This document shows positions 1-10,927 of a stretch of 64,000 nt of DNA, in pieces; the first letter of the stretch is position 1, and each line of letters starts with the position of its first letter. The DNA is from Zea mays (Eukaryota; Streptophyta; Magnoliopsida; Poales; Poaceae). The position numbers and the translations under genes were made by a program. The DNA is taken from positions 215,816,081 through 215,880,080 of the forward strand of contig NC_050100.1 in NCBI RefSeq assembly GCF_902167145.1, written 5' to 3'. The notes under the pieces are model-generated. The model was not told the DNA's origin. It ran no database searches and was given only the letters and a program-made list of their open reading frames with translations.

Positions 1-32
1 ACATCAAACAGCTACGTCGCTTCTACCCTTAA
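1..32 (+). pseudogene. C-terminal tip of element B integrase (partial)
   Basis: The first 32 bases encode the last residues of a Gypsy integrase, ending IKQLRRFYP and then TAA at 30-32. The same C-terminus closes the integrase of element A at 6909-6941 on the other strand. The rest of the protein is outside the window, so whether element B is coding-competent cannot be judged here. Confidence 0.8.
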
Positions 33-1300
33 GATGTTTTCAAGTTATTCATATACCTCGCACCCACACAAAGTTTAGTCATCAAGGAAGGGTCGGCCTC
101 GCCTCGGCAAAGCCCGACCCTCCTTCGAGGGCTAAAAGGGGGAGACCCCCTCTGCGTCGAATTTTTCCTCGAAAAAAGATCTCTTTTTAGCAGAATTTCT
201 TTCGTGCTTTTTGACTACTTCTAAAAGCGGATCCTGGAAACGACGGAGTACACGTAAGCAGCCAAGGCTGACCGAGCCGAGGGACTCCTACGCCTCCGGG
301 ATACGGATACCTCACTCATCACCTTCTGCGATAAGTAACTCGCGTTCGGATAAAGCGACTCCGTGGACCGAACAAGTCTTCACGTTCGGAAGCTCTTCTG
401 CCAAAGCGGTCCTTCAAGCTTTCTCGACTAAGTCGGGGACAGGGCCTCATGGGCGGGTGAAAGTACGCGTAAGCGGCAAGGCCGACCGAGCCGAGGGACT
501 CCCACGCCTCTGGGATACGGATACCTCACTCATCACCTTCCGCGAGAAGCAACTCTCGCCCACACAAACATCCCTGTTACCGATGGAAAGTCCAGATGCT
601 CGAAATAAGAGGAAAGAAGACGCGGCTTTACAACGGAGCGAGGGTGTGTTTTCTGGCCTCGGTGGCCGCAGAAGGCACTCGCTACAAGACAATCTGATCC
701 TGCAGGCTCGGGTCTTCACGCTGAAGGGGGCCGCAACACCCTCGGCATCGACGACGTCTTCAGCAAGGTCCGACCCAGCCTCGGACGGCGACGCGGTCCG
801 GGGACTTCTCCCGAAATCCGGCTTGAGCAGGCGGCTCGGCCGGTTACCCCTGGGGCCTCGGCCAAGCATCTTCCAAGGGCGCCGGCCCGACCCGAGGCCT
901 CGGCTGATCGACTCCGACGTCGACCCCCGCTGACGGGCAACCCGGCTAGGCTCCGGCCAACCAGGTTCCCCTTTTCGAGCCTACTCCGCCTCTGTTCGAA
1001 CTGATATCGCTACCCCTAGCCTCGGCTCATCGAAGAGCGGCCGAGGGGTCACTTTAACTAAACTAGAGGAGCCTCGGACAACAAGGCCGATCGAGCCGAG
1101 GGATTCCTACGCCTCTGGGATACGGATACCTCACTCGTCACCTTGACCCGGGGCGACTCATGCTTGGTGAAGCGGTTCAGATAATCAACAGGCGAGACTT
1201 AGTGCTCGAAAATGAGGAAAAAACACGGCTCCGTGCCGAAATTACATACATGTTCAGGCCTCGACAGCCACGCTGAACAAAAACACTGGCATCCGAAATG

Positions 1301-1305
1301 CCATT
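1301..1305. repeat. Target site duplication of element A, left copy (CCATT)
   Basis: CCATT directly abuts the left LTR of element A and is repeated exactly at 12668-12672 after the right LTR. This shows that A integrated as a unit into element B and has not been rearranged at its edges. Confidence 0.93.
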
Positions 1306-3045
1306 TGTCGGCGTTTCGAGACAGGGGGGGTCCCTAAGCCGACGAGTGAGTGTGCTGCGTGCCCCAGCCCAGATGGGTCGAGCGCGTGGGCGAGCGCGAA
1401 GGGGGGAGAGGCGAGGTGGCCGGAGTCGAGTGTGAGAGAGGTGGAAGTCCCGCGGCCTTCGTGTTCGTCCCGCACCCAGGTCAGGTGCGCTTGCAGTAGG
1501 GGGGTTACAAGCGTCCACGCGGGTGAGGGAAGCGAGCGGCCCCAAGAGAGCGCCTGTCCCGTCCTCGGTCCCGCGCGGCCAACCTTCTCTGAGAAGGCCC
1601 TGGTCCTTCCTTTTATAGTCGTAAGGAGAGGATCCAGGTGTACAATGGGGGGTGTAGCAGAGTGCTACGTGTCTAGCGGAGGGAGAGCTAGCGCCCTAGG
1701 TACATGCCAATGTGGCAGCCGGAGAGATCTGGGCACCCTGCTGGCGTGATGTCGTGGCTGTCGGAGGTGCGGCGGAGCCTGATGGAGGGACAGCTGTTGG
1801 AGCGGTCAAGTCCCTGCTGACGTCGTCCTGCTTCCGTAAGAGAGCTGGGGGCCGCCGTCGTCATAGAGCTTGTGGAGCGCCATCATTGCCCCTCCGGCGG
1901 AGCTGGCCGGATGAGACGCCGGTCTTGTTCTCCATGACCCGAGTCGATTCGGGGTAGGATGATGATGGCGCCTCCTGTTGACGTGGCGGTCTGTGCCCTA
2001 GGCAGGGCGACGTGGGGGTTCCTCCGAAGCCGAGGTTGAGTCTGCCTTTTGTTGCCGTGGCCGAGCCCGAGCCAAGGGGTCGGGCGAGGCGGAAGTCGTT
2101 CGGCCGAGGCCAGGGCGGAGTCCGAGCCCTGGGGTCGGGCGAAGCGGAGTTTCGTCGTCTTCCGGGTGTTAGCCCGAGTCCGAGCCCTGGGGTCGGGCGG
2201 AGCGGAGTTCGCCGTCTTCCGGGTCTTAGCCCGAGTCCGAGCCCTGGGGTCGGGCGGAGCGGAGTTTGCCGTCTTCCTGGTCTTAGCCCGAGTCCGAGCC
2301 CTGGGGTCGGGCGGAGCGGAGTTCGCCGTCTTCCGGGTCTTAGCCCGAGTCCGAGCCCTGGGGTCGGGCGGAGCGGAGTTCGCCGTCTTCCGGGTCTTAG
2401 CCCGAGTCCGAGCCCTGGGGTCGGGCGGAGCGGAGTTCGCCGTCTTCCGGGTCTTAGCCCGAGTCCGAGCCCTGGGGTCGGGCGGAGCGGAGTTCGCCGT
2501 CTTCCGGGTCTTAGCCCGAGTCCGAGCCCTGGGGTCGGGCGGAGCGGAGTTCGCCGTGGCGCCTTTGGCAAGGCCTGGCTGCCTGTCAGACTCACTCTGT
2601 CGAGTGGCCCTGCAGTCGGAGTGGCACAGGCGGCGCTGTCCTTCTGTCAGACTGGCCAGTGGAGCGGTGGAGTGACGGCGGTCACTTCGGCTCTGCCGGG
2701 GGCGCGTGTCAGGATAAAGGTGTCAGGCCACCTTTGCGTTAAATGCCCCTGCAATTTGGTCAGTCGGTGTGGCGATTTAGTCAAGGTTGCTTCTGAGCGA
2801 AGCCAAGGCCTCAGGCGAGCCGGTGATGTGTCCGCCATAAAAAGGGGGCCTCGGGCGAGACGGAAGTCTCTCGAGGTCGGCTGCCCTTGGCCGAGGCTAG
2901 GCTCGGGTGAAGCGTGATCGAGTCACTCGTGTGGACTGATCCCTGACTTAATCGTACCCATCAGGCCTTTGCAGCTTTATGCTGATGGGGGTTACCAGCT
3001 GAGAATTAGGCGTCTTGAAGGTACCCCTAATTATGGTCCCCGACA
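1306..3045 (-). repeat. 3' LTR of element A
   Basis: A 1740-bp direct repeat of 10928-12667 at a constant offset of 9622 bases. Read on the minus strand it starts TGTCGGGGACC and ends GCCGACA. It contains a 57-bp minisatellite in the U3 part and a CTATAAAAGG box (1609-1618, minus) about 300 bases before its end. Substitutions against the 5' LTR include positions near 1358, 1484 and 1934, four within the minisatellite, and one each near 2547, 2627, 2710 and 3020. Confidence 0.93.
2117..2560. repeat. 57-bp minisatellite in LTR U3
   Basis: A tandem array of about 7.5 units. The string CCCTGGGGTCGGGCG recurs at about 2127, 2185, 2242, 2299, 2356, 2413, 2470 and 2527, that is every 57 bases. Because 57 is a multiple of three, all frames stay open and produce long proline/serine/arginine-rich ORFs that are artefacts of the repeat. 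It lies upstream of the TATA box in element orientation, so it may act on transcription. Confidence 0.92.
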
Positions 3046-3060
3046 GTAGCCCCCGAGCCT
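3046..3060 (-). other. Polypurine tract of element A
   Basis: On the minus strand the bases just before the 3' LTR read GCTCGGGGGCTAC and then TGTCGG. A G-rich tract at this position is the usual primer for plus-strand DNA synthesis. The same tract precedes the LTR of element B at 15254-15266. Confidence 0.7.
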
Positions 3061-3786
3061 CGAAGGGAGTGTTAGCACTCGCTTGGAGGCTTTTTGTCGC
3101 ACTTTTTTGCAAGGGGACCAGCCTTTCTCGGTTGCATTTCGTTCCGGTGGGTGCGCGCGAGCGCACCCGCCGGGTGTAGCCCCCGAGGCCTCGGAGGAGT
3201 GGTTACACTCCTTCGAGGTCTTAATACTTCGCTTAACGCTTCGGCTGGTCTGGTCGTTCCCTCATGCGAACTGGCCGTAGCCCGGGTGCACGGTCGGGGC
3301 CCAAGCTCTCGGGCTGGTATGTTGACGATGTCAACGATTTGGCCGGAGCCGGTTTTTGCGAGAGCAGCCCCCGAGCCTCTGCACAGGGCGAGAGGACGAT
3401 CAGGGACAGACTCGACTTTTTACATACGCCCCTACGTCGCCTTTCCGCAAGGAGGAGGGGGGAGTGCGCCATGTTACCCTCGATGGGCACCGAACATGGT
3501 GTCTCCGGTGAGCTGCAAGCGGGTAATCCGAGTGGACGTCCGTGCCCCGTTCGTTGGGGGTCGGCTAGGGGGCCAGAGGCACGCCCAAAAGTACCTGCGG
3601 GTGATTTGCCGGACCCGGTCCCCTGGCGACGGGGTCCGAGGGCTCGATGCCTCCCTCCGATGGGATTCCGTTACAAGATCGTTCCCGCTGGTCTCGGAAA
3701 TGTCCTAGGGTACCTCGGGAGCGCAACCCGAGCCTTGGTTATGTATCGAACGTACCCCTGGTCATCCCTCGCTCGGTGTCTGAGGC

Positions 3787-3990
3787 GACTGTGAACCCTT
3801 CGGGGGCCAGCCTTCGAACCCCTGATCAGTAATGGGCGCGGAGCCCGAGTAGCCTGAGGCGGCCATGGAGCCCTTCGGGGGGCTGGCCTTCGAACCCCTG
3901 ACCAGTAGTGGGTGTCGGGCCCACGCGATCTGAGGCGAGTGTTGAACCCTTCGGAGGGCCAGCCTTCGAACCCCTGATCAGTAATGGGGG
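3787..3990. repeat. Imperfect tandem repeat in post-pol spacer
   Basis: Three copies of CCTTCGAACCCCTGATCAGT (third-from-last base varies) start at 3811, 3897 and 3963, each preceded by CCCTTCGG-GGGC-like sequence. Units are about 66-86 bases. The same set occurs inverted in element B around 14325-14530, so it is a property of the family. Confidence 0.75.
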
Positions 3991-4873
3991 GCTCGGAGCC
4001 CGGTTCCTTCGCGGAGAAGGATCCCTTTCGGGGTATCCCCCTTTCCCGGTCCCTGTTGCAAGAGATAGAGAAAGAGGAAAACGGAAAAGGATACGAAATC
4101 GGACGACGTGGCGTACCTTTTCTGACGCGGTCATTACGGCGAAGGTGAAGCGTCGCGCGCTCCTCCTGCCAGTGGCGCCGCGTGTCCTGCCGCGGAGTTA
4201 ATGCGACGGGGCGAGTGGTTGGCGGGGCGGCCGTTGCGCGCGTGCGATCCGTTCGAGGAACGGGTGACGGGTGCACCGTCTCCATACCTTGAGAGGAGGC
4301 TCTCTTGCTGTCCCAGGACGGGACGTGAGCCTGGCTGACGACGTGACCGCTGCGCCCGCCCGCCTGCCACCGCTATTACTGCCGGCCCACTTTCGGTCGC
4401 TTTGACCGACGCGCCAGGCTGGCGCTGTTGGGTCGCCTCGAGTCGCGGCATAGGCTCCGCAACCGAAGAGGCGCGATGGTGGAACAAGTGGCGGTGCGGT
4501 TGCTTGCATGCAGCAACTGGCGCGCCGGTTGCTCGACGCGTGGGCCTGGGTTCCCAAGCTGGCGTGTCAGAAGTCGGAGAAGCGCGTCCACCTGGCGCGG
4601 TTGCATGCCGCATGCATGGCTGCCCGCCCCTTCTGCCCGTTAGTCTGGGCGAAAATGGGGGGTCGCTTGTAACCGCTGGACGGTCGTGCGCACCACGCGC
4701 GGCGGTTTGGCTTCTTCTGCTCTGAGCCGGCTTGTATGACATGCGGGACCCAGCCCCCGAGTCGCAGGGGAGGGCCTTGGAGCGTGTTGGAGAAGACTCA
4801 GCCCGCGGCGCCTGGGGGCGCACGTAGGGAGAGTTGCCTTTAAAAGGAGGGAGACTCCTTTCGGAAGGCAACC

Positions 4874-5224
4874 ATGTCTTCTTCCTCCCTTAAGCGTCGT
4901 GTCTTCCCATCTTCCAAGCCCCCGGATGGGGGGTATCCGCCGCCTTTCCGCCTCCTCGTTGGAGGAACGCAACCCCATGGGAGTTGGTACCTCTCAGCCA
5001 TCGTTCGGCTTCAAGGATTTTCATCACGCAGCCCGGTCGCACCCCTTCACCGGCGGTCACCCGAGATGGCGACCTCCAGCTTGATGGTGGGGGAAAGCGA
5101 GCCGGGCTGCGGCCTCTGCCCCTTCCTCAGCTTCAAGGATTTTCATCACCAAGGCTGGGGAGGGGAGAGTGCCGAGTTGGGGTCGGCCCCTGCGTGGGCG
5201 GTGGCCCGCTCCTTCACTCAGTGA
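4874..5224 (+). CDS. Antisense ORF in post-pol spacer, copy in element A
   Basis: A 116-codon frame on the strand opposite to gag-pol, starting MSSSSLKRRVFPSSKPPDGG and ending AWAVARSFTQ. An ORF of exactly the same length and very similar residues lies in the other copy of the family (13084-13434, minus). A TTTAAAAGG sequence lies about 35 bases upstream of the start. Antisense frames in the 3' part of Tat-lineage elements are known, and some are transcribed, but I recognise no domain here. Either a weakly constrained antisense gene or chance conservation between two recent copies would explain it. No signal peptide or membrane segment is evident. Confidence 0.3.
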   Translation: MSSSSLKRRVFPSSKPPDGGYPPPFRLLVGGTQPHGSWYLSAIVRLQGFSSRSPVAPLHRRSPEMATSSLMVGESEPGCGLCPFLSFKDFHHQGWGGESAELGSAPAWAVARSFTQ

Positions 5225-6908
5225 TGGGGGGAGAAGCGGGCATTGCCCGTGGCGTCCGGCAGCTGCAGCGTGCCCGGTCTTCAGCCGCGGGTGGCTTCGG
5301 GGCCGCTCGCGGCGCCGGCGTCCGCCACGGCAGCTGGAAGAGGTTCTTCCGCTGGCGCGGCGGCCGGGACCGGCCACGGGCTGACCTCCAACTTCTCGGC
5401 CTTCTGCCCGTCCTTGCCTCACAAGTTTTGGCATGGGCGGGGGTCCCCTGGCAGCGGCATCGACCCTGAGGTCAGTGCTGCCGCTGTTCGGCCCCTCGGA
5501 GCAGAAGTCGTCGTTGTCGCAACTGCCGGAGCAGGTGACGGCGCGCCGTTCGCCGGCCCTCCGTTGCTCCGCAGACGTTCCCCCTCGGAGTGGGGTCGTT
5601 CGTGCCTGCGGAGGGGGAACCGGAGTTCCGTTCGTAGTGGCATTTCGAATGCCAGTGTTTTTTGTTCATTGCGGCTGTCGGGGCCTGAACATGTATGTAA
5701 TTTCGGCACGGAGCCGTGTTTTTTCCTCATTTTCGAGCACTAAGTCTCGCCTGTTGATTATCTGAACCGCTTTACCAAGCATGAGTCGCCCCGTGTCAAG
5801 GTGACGGGTGAGGTATCCGTATCCCGGAGGCGTAGGAATCCCTCAGCCCGTTCGGCCTTGTTGTCTGGGGCTCTTCTAGCTTAGTTAAAGAGACCCCTCG
5901 GCTGCCCTTCGGTGGACCGAGGCCAGGGGTAGCGATATCAGTATGAACAGAGGCGGAGTTGGCTCGAGAATGGGAACCTGGTTGGCCGGAGCCTAGCCGT
6001 GTTGTCCGTCAGCGGAGCCGACGCCAAAGTCGATCAGTCGAGGCCTCGGGTCGGGCTGGCGCCCTTGGAAGCCGATTGACCGAAGCCCCAGGGGTAACCG
6101 GTTGAGCCGCCTGCTCGGGCCGGATTCCCGGAGGAGTCCCTGGACCGCGGCGTCGCCCGAGGCTGGGTCAGACTTTGCTGAAGATGTCGTCGATGCCGAG
6201 GGTGCCACGGCTCCCTTCAGCGTGAAGACCCGAGCCTGCAGGATCAGATCATCTTGTAGCGTGTGCTTTCTGCGGCCGCCGAGGCCAGAAGAACACACCC
6301 TCGCCGCGCTTGCGAAGCTGCGTCTTTTTTCCTCTTGTTTCGAGCATCTGGACTCTGTCGGTAACAGGGATGTTTGTATGAGCGAGAGTTGCTTTTCGCG
6401 GAAGGGACGAGTGAGGTATCCGTATCCCAGAGGCGTGGGAATCCCTCGGCTCGGTCGGCCTTGCCGCTTACGCGTACTTTCACCCGTCCATGAGGCCCTG
6501 TCCCCGACTTAGTCGAGAAAGCTTGAAGGACTGCTTCGGCAGGAGAGCTTCCGAACGAGATGACTTGTTCGGTCCACGGAGTCGCTTTATCCGAGCGCAA
6601 GTTACTTATCGCAGAAGGTGATGAGTGAGGTATCCGTATCCCGGAGGCGTAGGAGTCCCTCGGCTCGGTCAGCCTTGGCTGCTTACGTGTACCTCGTCGT
6701 TTCCAGGATCCGCTTTCCGAAGTAGTCAAGAAGCACGAAAGAAATCCTGCTAAAAAGAGATCCTTTTTCGAGGAAAAATTCGACGCAGAGGGGGTCTCCC
6801 CCCTTTTAGCCCCCGAGGGAGGGTCGGGCTTTGCCGAGGCTAGGCCGACCCTTCCTTGACGACTAAACTTTGCGTAGGTGCGAGGTATATGAACAACTTG
6901 AAAACATC

Positions 6909-9139
6909 TTAAGGGTAGAAGCGACGTAGCTGTTTGATGTTCCAAGCGTTGCCGTAGATCTCGCCTTGATTGTTGGCCAGCTTGTATGTTCCGGGCTTCA
7001 GAACTTTGGCGATGACGAATGGCCCTTCCCAGGGGGGCGTGAGCTTGTGCCTCCCTCGGGCGTCTTGCCGCAGCCGAAGCACCAGGTCGCCCACCTGGAG
7101 TTCTCGGGACCGGACCCCTCGGGCGTGGTAGCGTCGCAGGGACTGTTGGTACCGCGCCGAGTGTAGTAAGGCCCTGTCCCGAGCTTCCTCCAGCTGGTCC
7201 AGCGATTCCTCTCGGCTAGCTTGGTTGCTTTGTTCGGTGTAGGCCCTCGCCCTCGGGGAGCCGTATTCCAGGTCAGTGGGCAAGATAGCTTCAGCCCCGT
7301 AGACCAGGAAAAACGGCGTGAAGCCCGTGGCACGACTCGGCGTCGTCCTTAGGCTCCAGACCACCGAGGGGAGTTCCTTCATCCATCGCTTGCCGAACTT
7401 GTTGAGGTCGTTGTAGATCCGAGGTTTGAGCCCTTGTAGAATCATGCCGTTGGCACGCTCTACTTGCCCATTCGACATGGGATGAGCCACGGCGGCCCAG
7501 TCCACCCGGATATTGTGATCCTCGCAAAAATCCAAGAATTTTTTGCCGGTGAACTGGGTGCCGTTGTCGGTGATGATGGAGTTCGGGACCCGAAGCGATG
7601 GATGATGTTGGTGAAGAATGCCACCGCCTGCTCGGACCTGATGCTGTTCAGAGGTCGGACCTCGATCCACTTGGAGAATTTGTCGATGGCGACCAGCAGG
7701 TGCGTGTAGCCCCCGGGCGCCTTCTGCAAGGGACCGACGAGGTCCAGACCCCATACAGCGAAGGGCCAGGTGATGGGTATTGTCTGCAGAGCCTGAGCGG
7801 GCAGGTGCGTCCGCTTCGCATAGAATTGGCACCCTTCGCAGGTGCGGACAATTCTAATGGCGTCAGCCACCGCCGTTGGCCAGTAGAAGCCTTGCCGGAA
7901 AGCATTTCCGACAAGGGCTCGGGGCGCTGCGTGGTGGCCGCAAGCCCCCGAGTGTACTTCTTGCAGCAGTTCCCGACCTTCGGCGATGGAGATGCATCGC
8001 TGGAGGATGCCCGAGGGGCTGCGATGGTAGAGCTCCTCTTCGTCGCCCAGCAAGACGAATGACTTGGCGCGTCGCGCTACCCGCCGAGCCTCGACTTGGT
8101 CGAGGGGTAGCTCTCCTCGACGAAGATATTGCAGGTACGGGGCCTGCCAATCTTGATCTGGTGTGGCCCCGCTCTGCCCTTCCTCGACGTTCAGTGCCCC
8201 GCCCTCGGGAGCCGAGGGTACCTCGGGCTGAGCCGAGGGTACCTCGGGCTCGGGCGTGTCGTCGAGCTTGACGGAGGGTTGATGTATATCCCGGGAGAAG
8301 ACGTCCGGGGGGACTGTCGTTCGCCCCGAGGCTATCTTCGCCAGCTCGTCTGCGGTTTCGTTGTAGCGCCGAGCGATGCGGTTGAGCTCGAGCCCGAGGA
8401 ACTTGTCTTCCAGGCGCCGAACCTCGTCGCAGTAGGCCTCCATCTTCGGGTCGCGGCAGTGGGAGTTCTTCATGACTTGGTCGATGACGAGCTGCGAATC
8501 ACCGCGGGCGTCGAGGCGTCTGACCCCTAGCTCGATGGCGATCCGCAATCCGTTGACCAGAGCTTCGTACTCGGCCACATTGTTGGACGCCGGGAAGTGG
8601 AGGCGCAGCACGTAGCGCAAGTGCTTTCCGAGGGGCGAGATGAAGAGCAGGCCCGCGCCGGCCCTCGTCTTCATCAGCGACCCGTCGAAAAACATGGTCC
8701 AGAGCTCCGGTTGGATCGGAGTCGTCGGCAGCTGGGTGTCGACCCATTCGGCCACGAAATCCGCCAACACCTGGGACTTGATGGCCTTCCGAGGGGCGAA
8801 CGAGATCGTTTCGCCCATGATTTCCACCGCCCACTTCGCGATCCTGCCCGAGGCCTCTCGGCACTGGATGATCTCCCCCAGGGGGAAGGATGACACCACA
8901 GTTACCGGATGAGACTCGAAGTAGTGTCGCAGCTTCCGCCTTGTCAGGATCACAGCATACAGCAGCTTTTGAACTTGTGGGTAGCGGATCTTAGTCTCGG
9001 ACAGCACTTCGCTGATGAAGTAGACCGGCCTCTGAACGGGCAATGTATGCCCTTCCTCTTGCCTTTCGACCACAATCGCGGCGCTAACCACCTGAGTGGT
9101 CGCGGCGACGTAGACCAAGAGGGTTTCTCCGTCCGCCGG
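6909..9139 (-). pseudogene. Element A pol remnant: RNase H, second RNase H, integrase
   Basis: Read on the minus strand this begins inside the reverse transcriptase-associated RNase H domain (LLVYVAATTQVVSA, about 9130-8860). A second, archaeal-type RNase H follows (FFDGSLMKTRAGAG, NNVAEYEALVNGL, YNETADELAKIAS, about 8700-8340). Integrase comes next: the HHCC zinc region (HSGACGHH...CEGCQF, about 7960-7820), then the DDE core (GLDLVG, TDNGTQF, NGQVERANG) to about 7440, ending RRFYP at 6909. Two RNase H domains and no chromodomain mark the Tat lineage. There is no YxDD reverse transcriptase motif and no aspartic protease. The 5' end joins gag sequence out of frame near 9139. A one-base loss in a G run near 7590 (within IIHRFG) shifts the frame in the integrase core. 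The remnant cannot give a working polyprotein. Confidence 0.88.
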
Positions 9140-10746
9140 CGAGGAACAGGGGGAGGTTACGGATGATGAGGTCGTCGTCGTCCGTTCCACCCAGTTGGCA
9201 GGCAAGGCGGTAGTCCGCGAGCCACAGTTCCGGCCTCGTTTCCCCCGAGCACTTTGTGATAGTAGTCGGGGGTCGGAACCGGGTCGGGAATGGCGCCCGT
9301 CGGATGGCCCGACTAAAGGCCTGCGGACCGGGTGGTTCGGGCGAGGGACTCCGATCCTCCCCGCTGTCGTAGCGCCCCCCACGCCTGGGGTGGTAGCCTC
9401 AGCGCACCCTTTCGTCGAGGTGAGCCCGACGGTCGCGTCGATGATGCTCGTTGCCGAGGTGGCCCTGGGCCGCAGGCGCGGTGTTGCGCGTGCGCCCGGT
9501 GTAGACCGAGGCTTCCCGCATGAATCGGGAAGTCGCGGCATGAGGCTCCGAGGGATATCCTTGCCTTCGGGATGCAGTGCTCTCGGCCCGCCGGGCCGCA
9601 GCGCCTTCCAGGAGATTCTTGAGTTCTCCCTGGATTCGCCGACCCTCGGTGGTTGACGGCTCCGGCATCGCGCGGATGAGCATTGCTGCGGTTGCCAGGT
9701 TCTGACCGACCCCGCTGGATGCGGGCGGCGGCTTGATCCTGACATCGTTGGCGACGCGGTGCTGGAGACCTTGGGGCAGGTGACGTATTTCTCTGGCCAG
9801 GGGTTGGCCCACCCATGCCTGTCCGACGTCCCGACAGATCGGCTCAAGCGCTCCTGTTCCCTCGTTGAGCCTGGCCTGCGCCTCGCGGACTTGCTCGAGT
9901 TGTGGGTCGTAACCCCCCGCCGGAGCGGGGACCACAGCTAGCTCCCGTGGGATGTCGGCGCGAGGCACCGGCCTAGGGAGATCACCGTCCTCCGGCATGC
10001 CAAGATGGTTGCCTTCGGAGGGATCCCCTAGCTCGATGTGGAAACATTCGCGGCTTGGGCCACAGCTCTCGTCGCCAAGGCTGCGGCTTCCATCGGAACA
10101 GTCGGATAGGCAGTAGTCACATGCGGTCATGAAGTCCCGCACGACACTGGGGTTGCCAAGTCCAGAGAAATCCCAACCGATGCTGGGATCGTCATCTTCC
10201 TCGGACCCAGAGGGCCCGTAGGTCGAGACGTCCGTCAGTCGGTCCCAAGGCGACCGCATACGGAACCTCAGTGGGGTTGCACTCGCCTCAATGAGAGCGC
10301 CCGCCAAAACGAGGTCGTTTGGCGGGTTGAGGCCGAGTCGAAATGACGCAAGATGGGAGTTAGTCGGTACCTTTTGGTCGACGAGGAGCGACGTAGTCAC
10401 ATCGGGGACTGGTTGCACTGTCATCTCTGGTTCGAGGGTGACGTCCTGCAGGCTTTCCGCGAGCGCGCCGGCGTCGTCTTCTTGCTCGGGGTCAGCGTGT
10501 CGCGGGGGATGGCGCTTGCCTCCGTCTTGAACGCGAGGTCGACGTCCGGCGTGCCTTCCGTCGGGGCGTTGGGGGCGTCGATTCGCTCGACGGCCGACGA
10601 AGCGTGGCCTCCCGCCTGGCCTTGACGGCCCCGCCTCCTCCTCCGTTGGCGGGGGAGAGAACGGAGCGAGCCCGAATGTTGCTCTTCCACCACGCGGGGA
10701 AGACGTCGTCGATTCCGCCACCGGCGGGCGGGTTGTCGGCCGCCAT
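9140..10746 (-). pseudogene. Element A gag remnant, truncated
   Basis: The minus-strand frame starts near MAADNPPAGGGIDDVF (10746, frame 0). The better supported body is in another frame from about 10480 (LAESLQDVTLEPEM). It runs through acidic and proline-rich sequence to an in-frame TGA at 9401-9399, then continues as GYHPRRGGRYDSGED to the conserved gag block ELWLADYRLACQL and DLIIRNLPLFL. It ends at a deletion junction near 9140, where RNase H sequence begins in a different frame. No CCHC knuckle is present, because that part of gag is deleted. The start region needs a frame change relative to the body, so the N-terminus is uncertain. Confidence 0.8.
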
Positions 10747-10907
10747 TGTCGTAGTCGCGCGGCGGTGGAAGAAGTATCATGTCGTAGCTGCCGTCGAAGG
10801 ACATGAACTCAAGAGTCCTGAAACGAAGCACCGTCCCGGGCCGGAGAGGTTGCTGGAGACTGCCCATCTGGAGCTTGACGGGGAGCTGTTCGTCAGCACG
10901 CAGCAGG

Positions 10908-10927
10908 CCCCTACCTGGCGCGCCAAC
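10908..10927 (-). other. Primer-binding site of element A
   Basis: Immediately inside the 5' LTR the minus strand reads G then TTGGCGCGCCAGGTAGGGG. A TGG-starting stretch at this place is the expected tRNA primer-binding site. I do not assign the tRNA species. Confidence 0.65.

Larger units (their letters stand above)
1..1305 (+). mobile_element. Gypsy (Tat-lineage) element B, left internal segment
   Basis: This is the inner part of a plus-strand LTR retrotransposon whose 5' LTR, gag and most of pol lie off the left edge. It starts in the last codons of integrase and runs into the long non-coding post-pol region. The whole segment is the reverse complement, with scattered differences, of 5637-6941 in element A. 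It stops at the CCATT target site where A inserted and resumes at 12668. A box reading ATACGGATACCTCACTC occurs at about 301, 515 and 1120, each time after CCGAGGGA-type sequence, so the region carries internal dispersed repeats. I see no open frame here with protein support beyond the first 32 bases. Confidence 0.85.
3061..6908 (-). mobile_element. Post-pol spacer of element A
   Basis: About 3.9 kb between the integrase stop and the 3' LTR without recognisable retrotransposon protein. Such long spacers are typical of Tat-lineage Gypsy elements. It is matched in inverse orientation by 1-1305 plus 12668-15266 of element B. It contains imperfect repeats of CCTTCGAACCCCTGATCAG, a repeated sequence reading TTTTCATCACC or GTGATGAAAATCCTTGA, and several antisense open frames. 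Most of these frames are poorly conserved between the two copies; the 116-codon frame at 4874-5224 is the exception. Confidence 0.8.

Noticed and set aside
2117..2560. Regularly spaced repeats reminiscent of a CRISPR array
   Set aside because: The repeats are directly tandem without unique spacers, lie in an LTR and recur in three LTR copies of a plant retrotransposon.
2012..2917. A 301-codon plus ORF (and its twins at 11634-12539 and 15559-16425) rich in GLSPSPSPGVGRSG repeats
   Set aside because: It is the 57-bp minisatellite of the LTR read as protein. The array length is a multiple of three, so every frame stays open. It occurs in LTR DNA and on both strands.
4134..4871. Long minus ORFs of 200-245 codons in the post-pol spacer of element A as extra sense genes
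   Set aside because: The corresponding frames in element B (13336-14175) differ in start, length and frame, and no domain is visible. Composition-driven openness is more likely.
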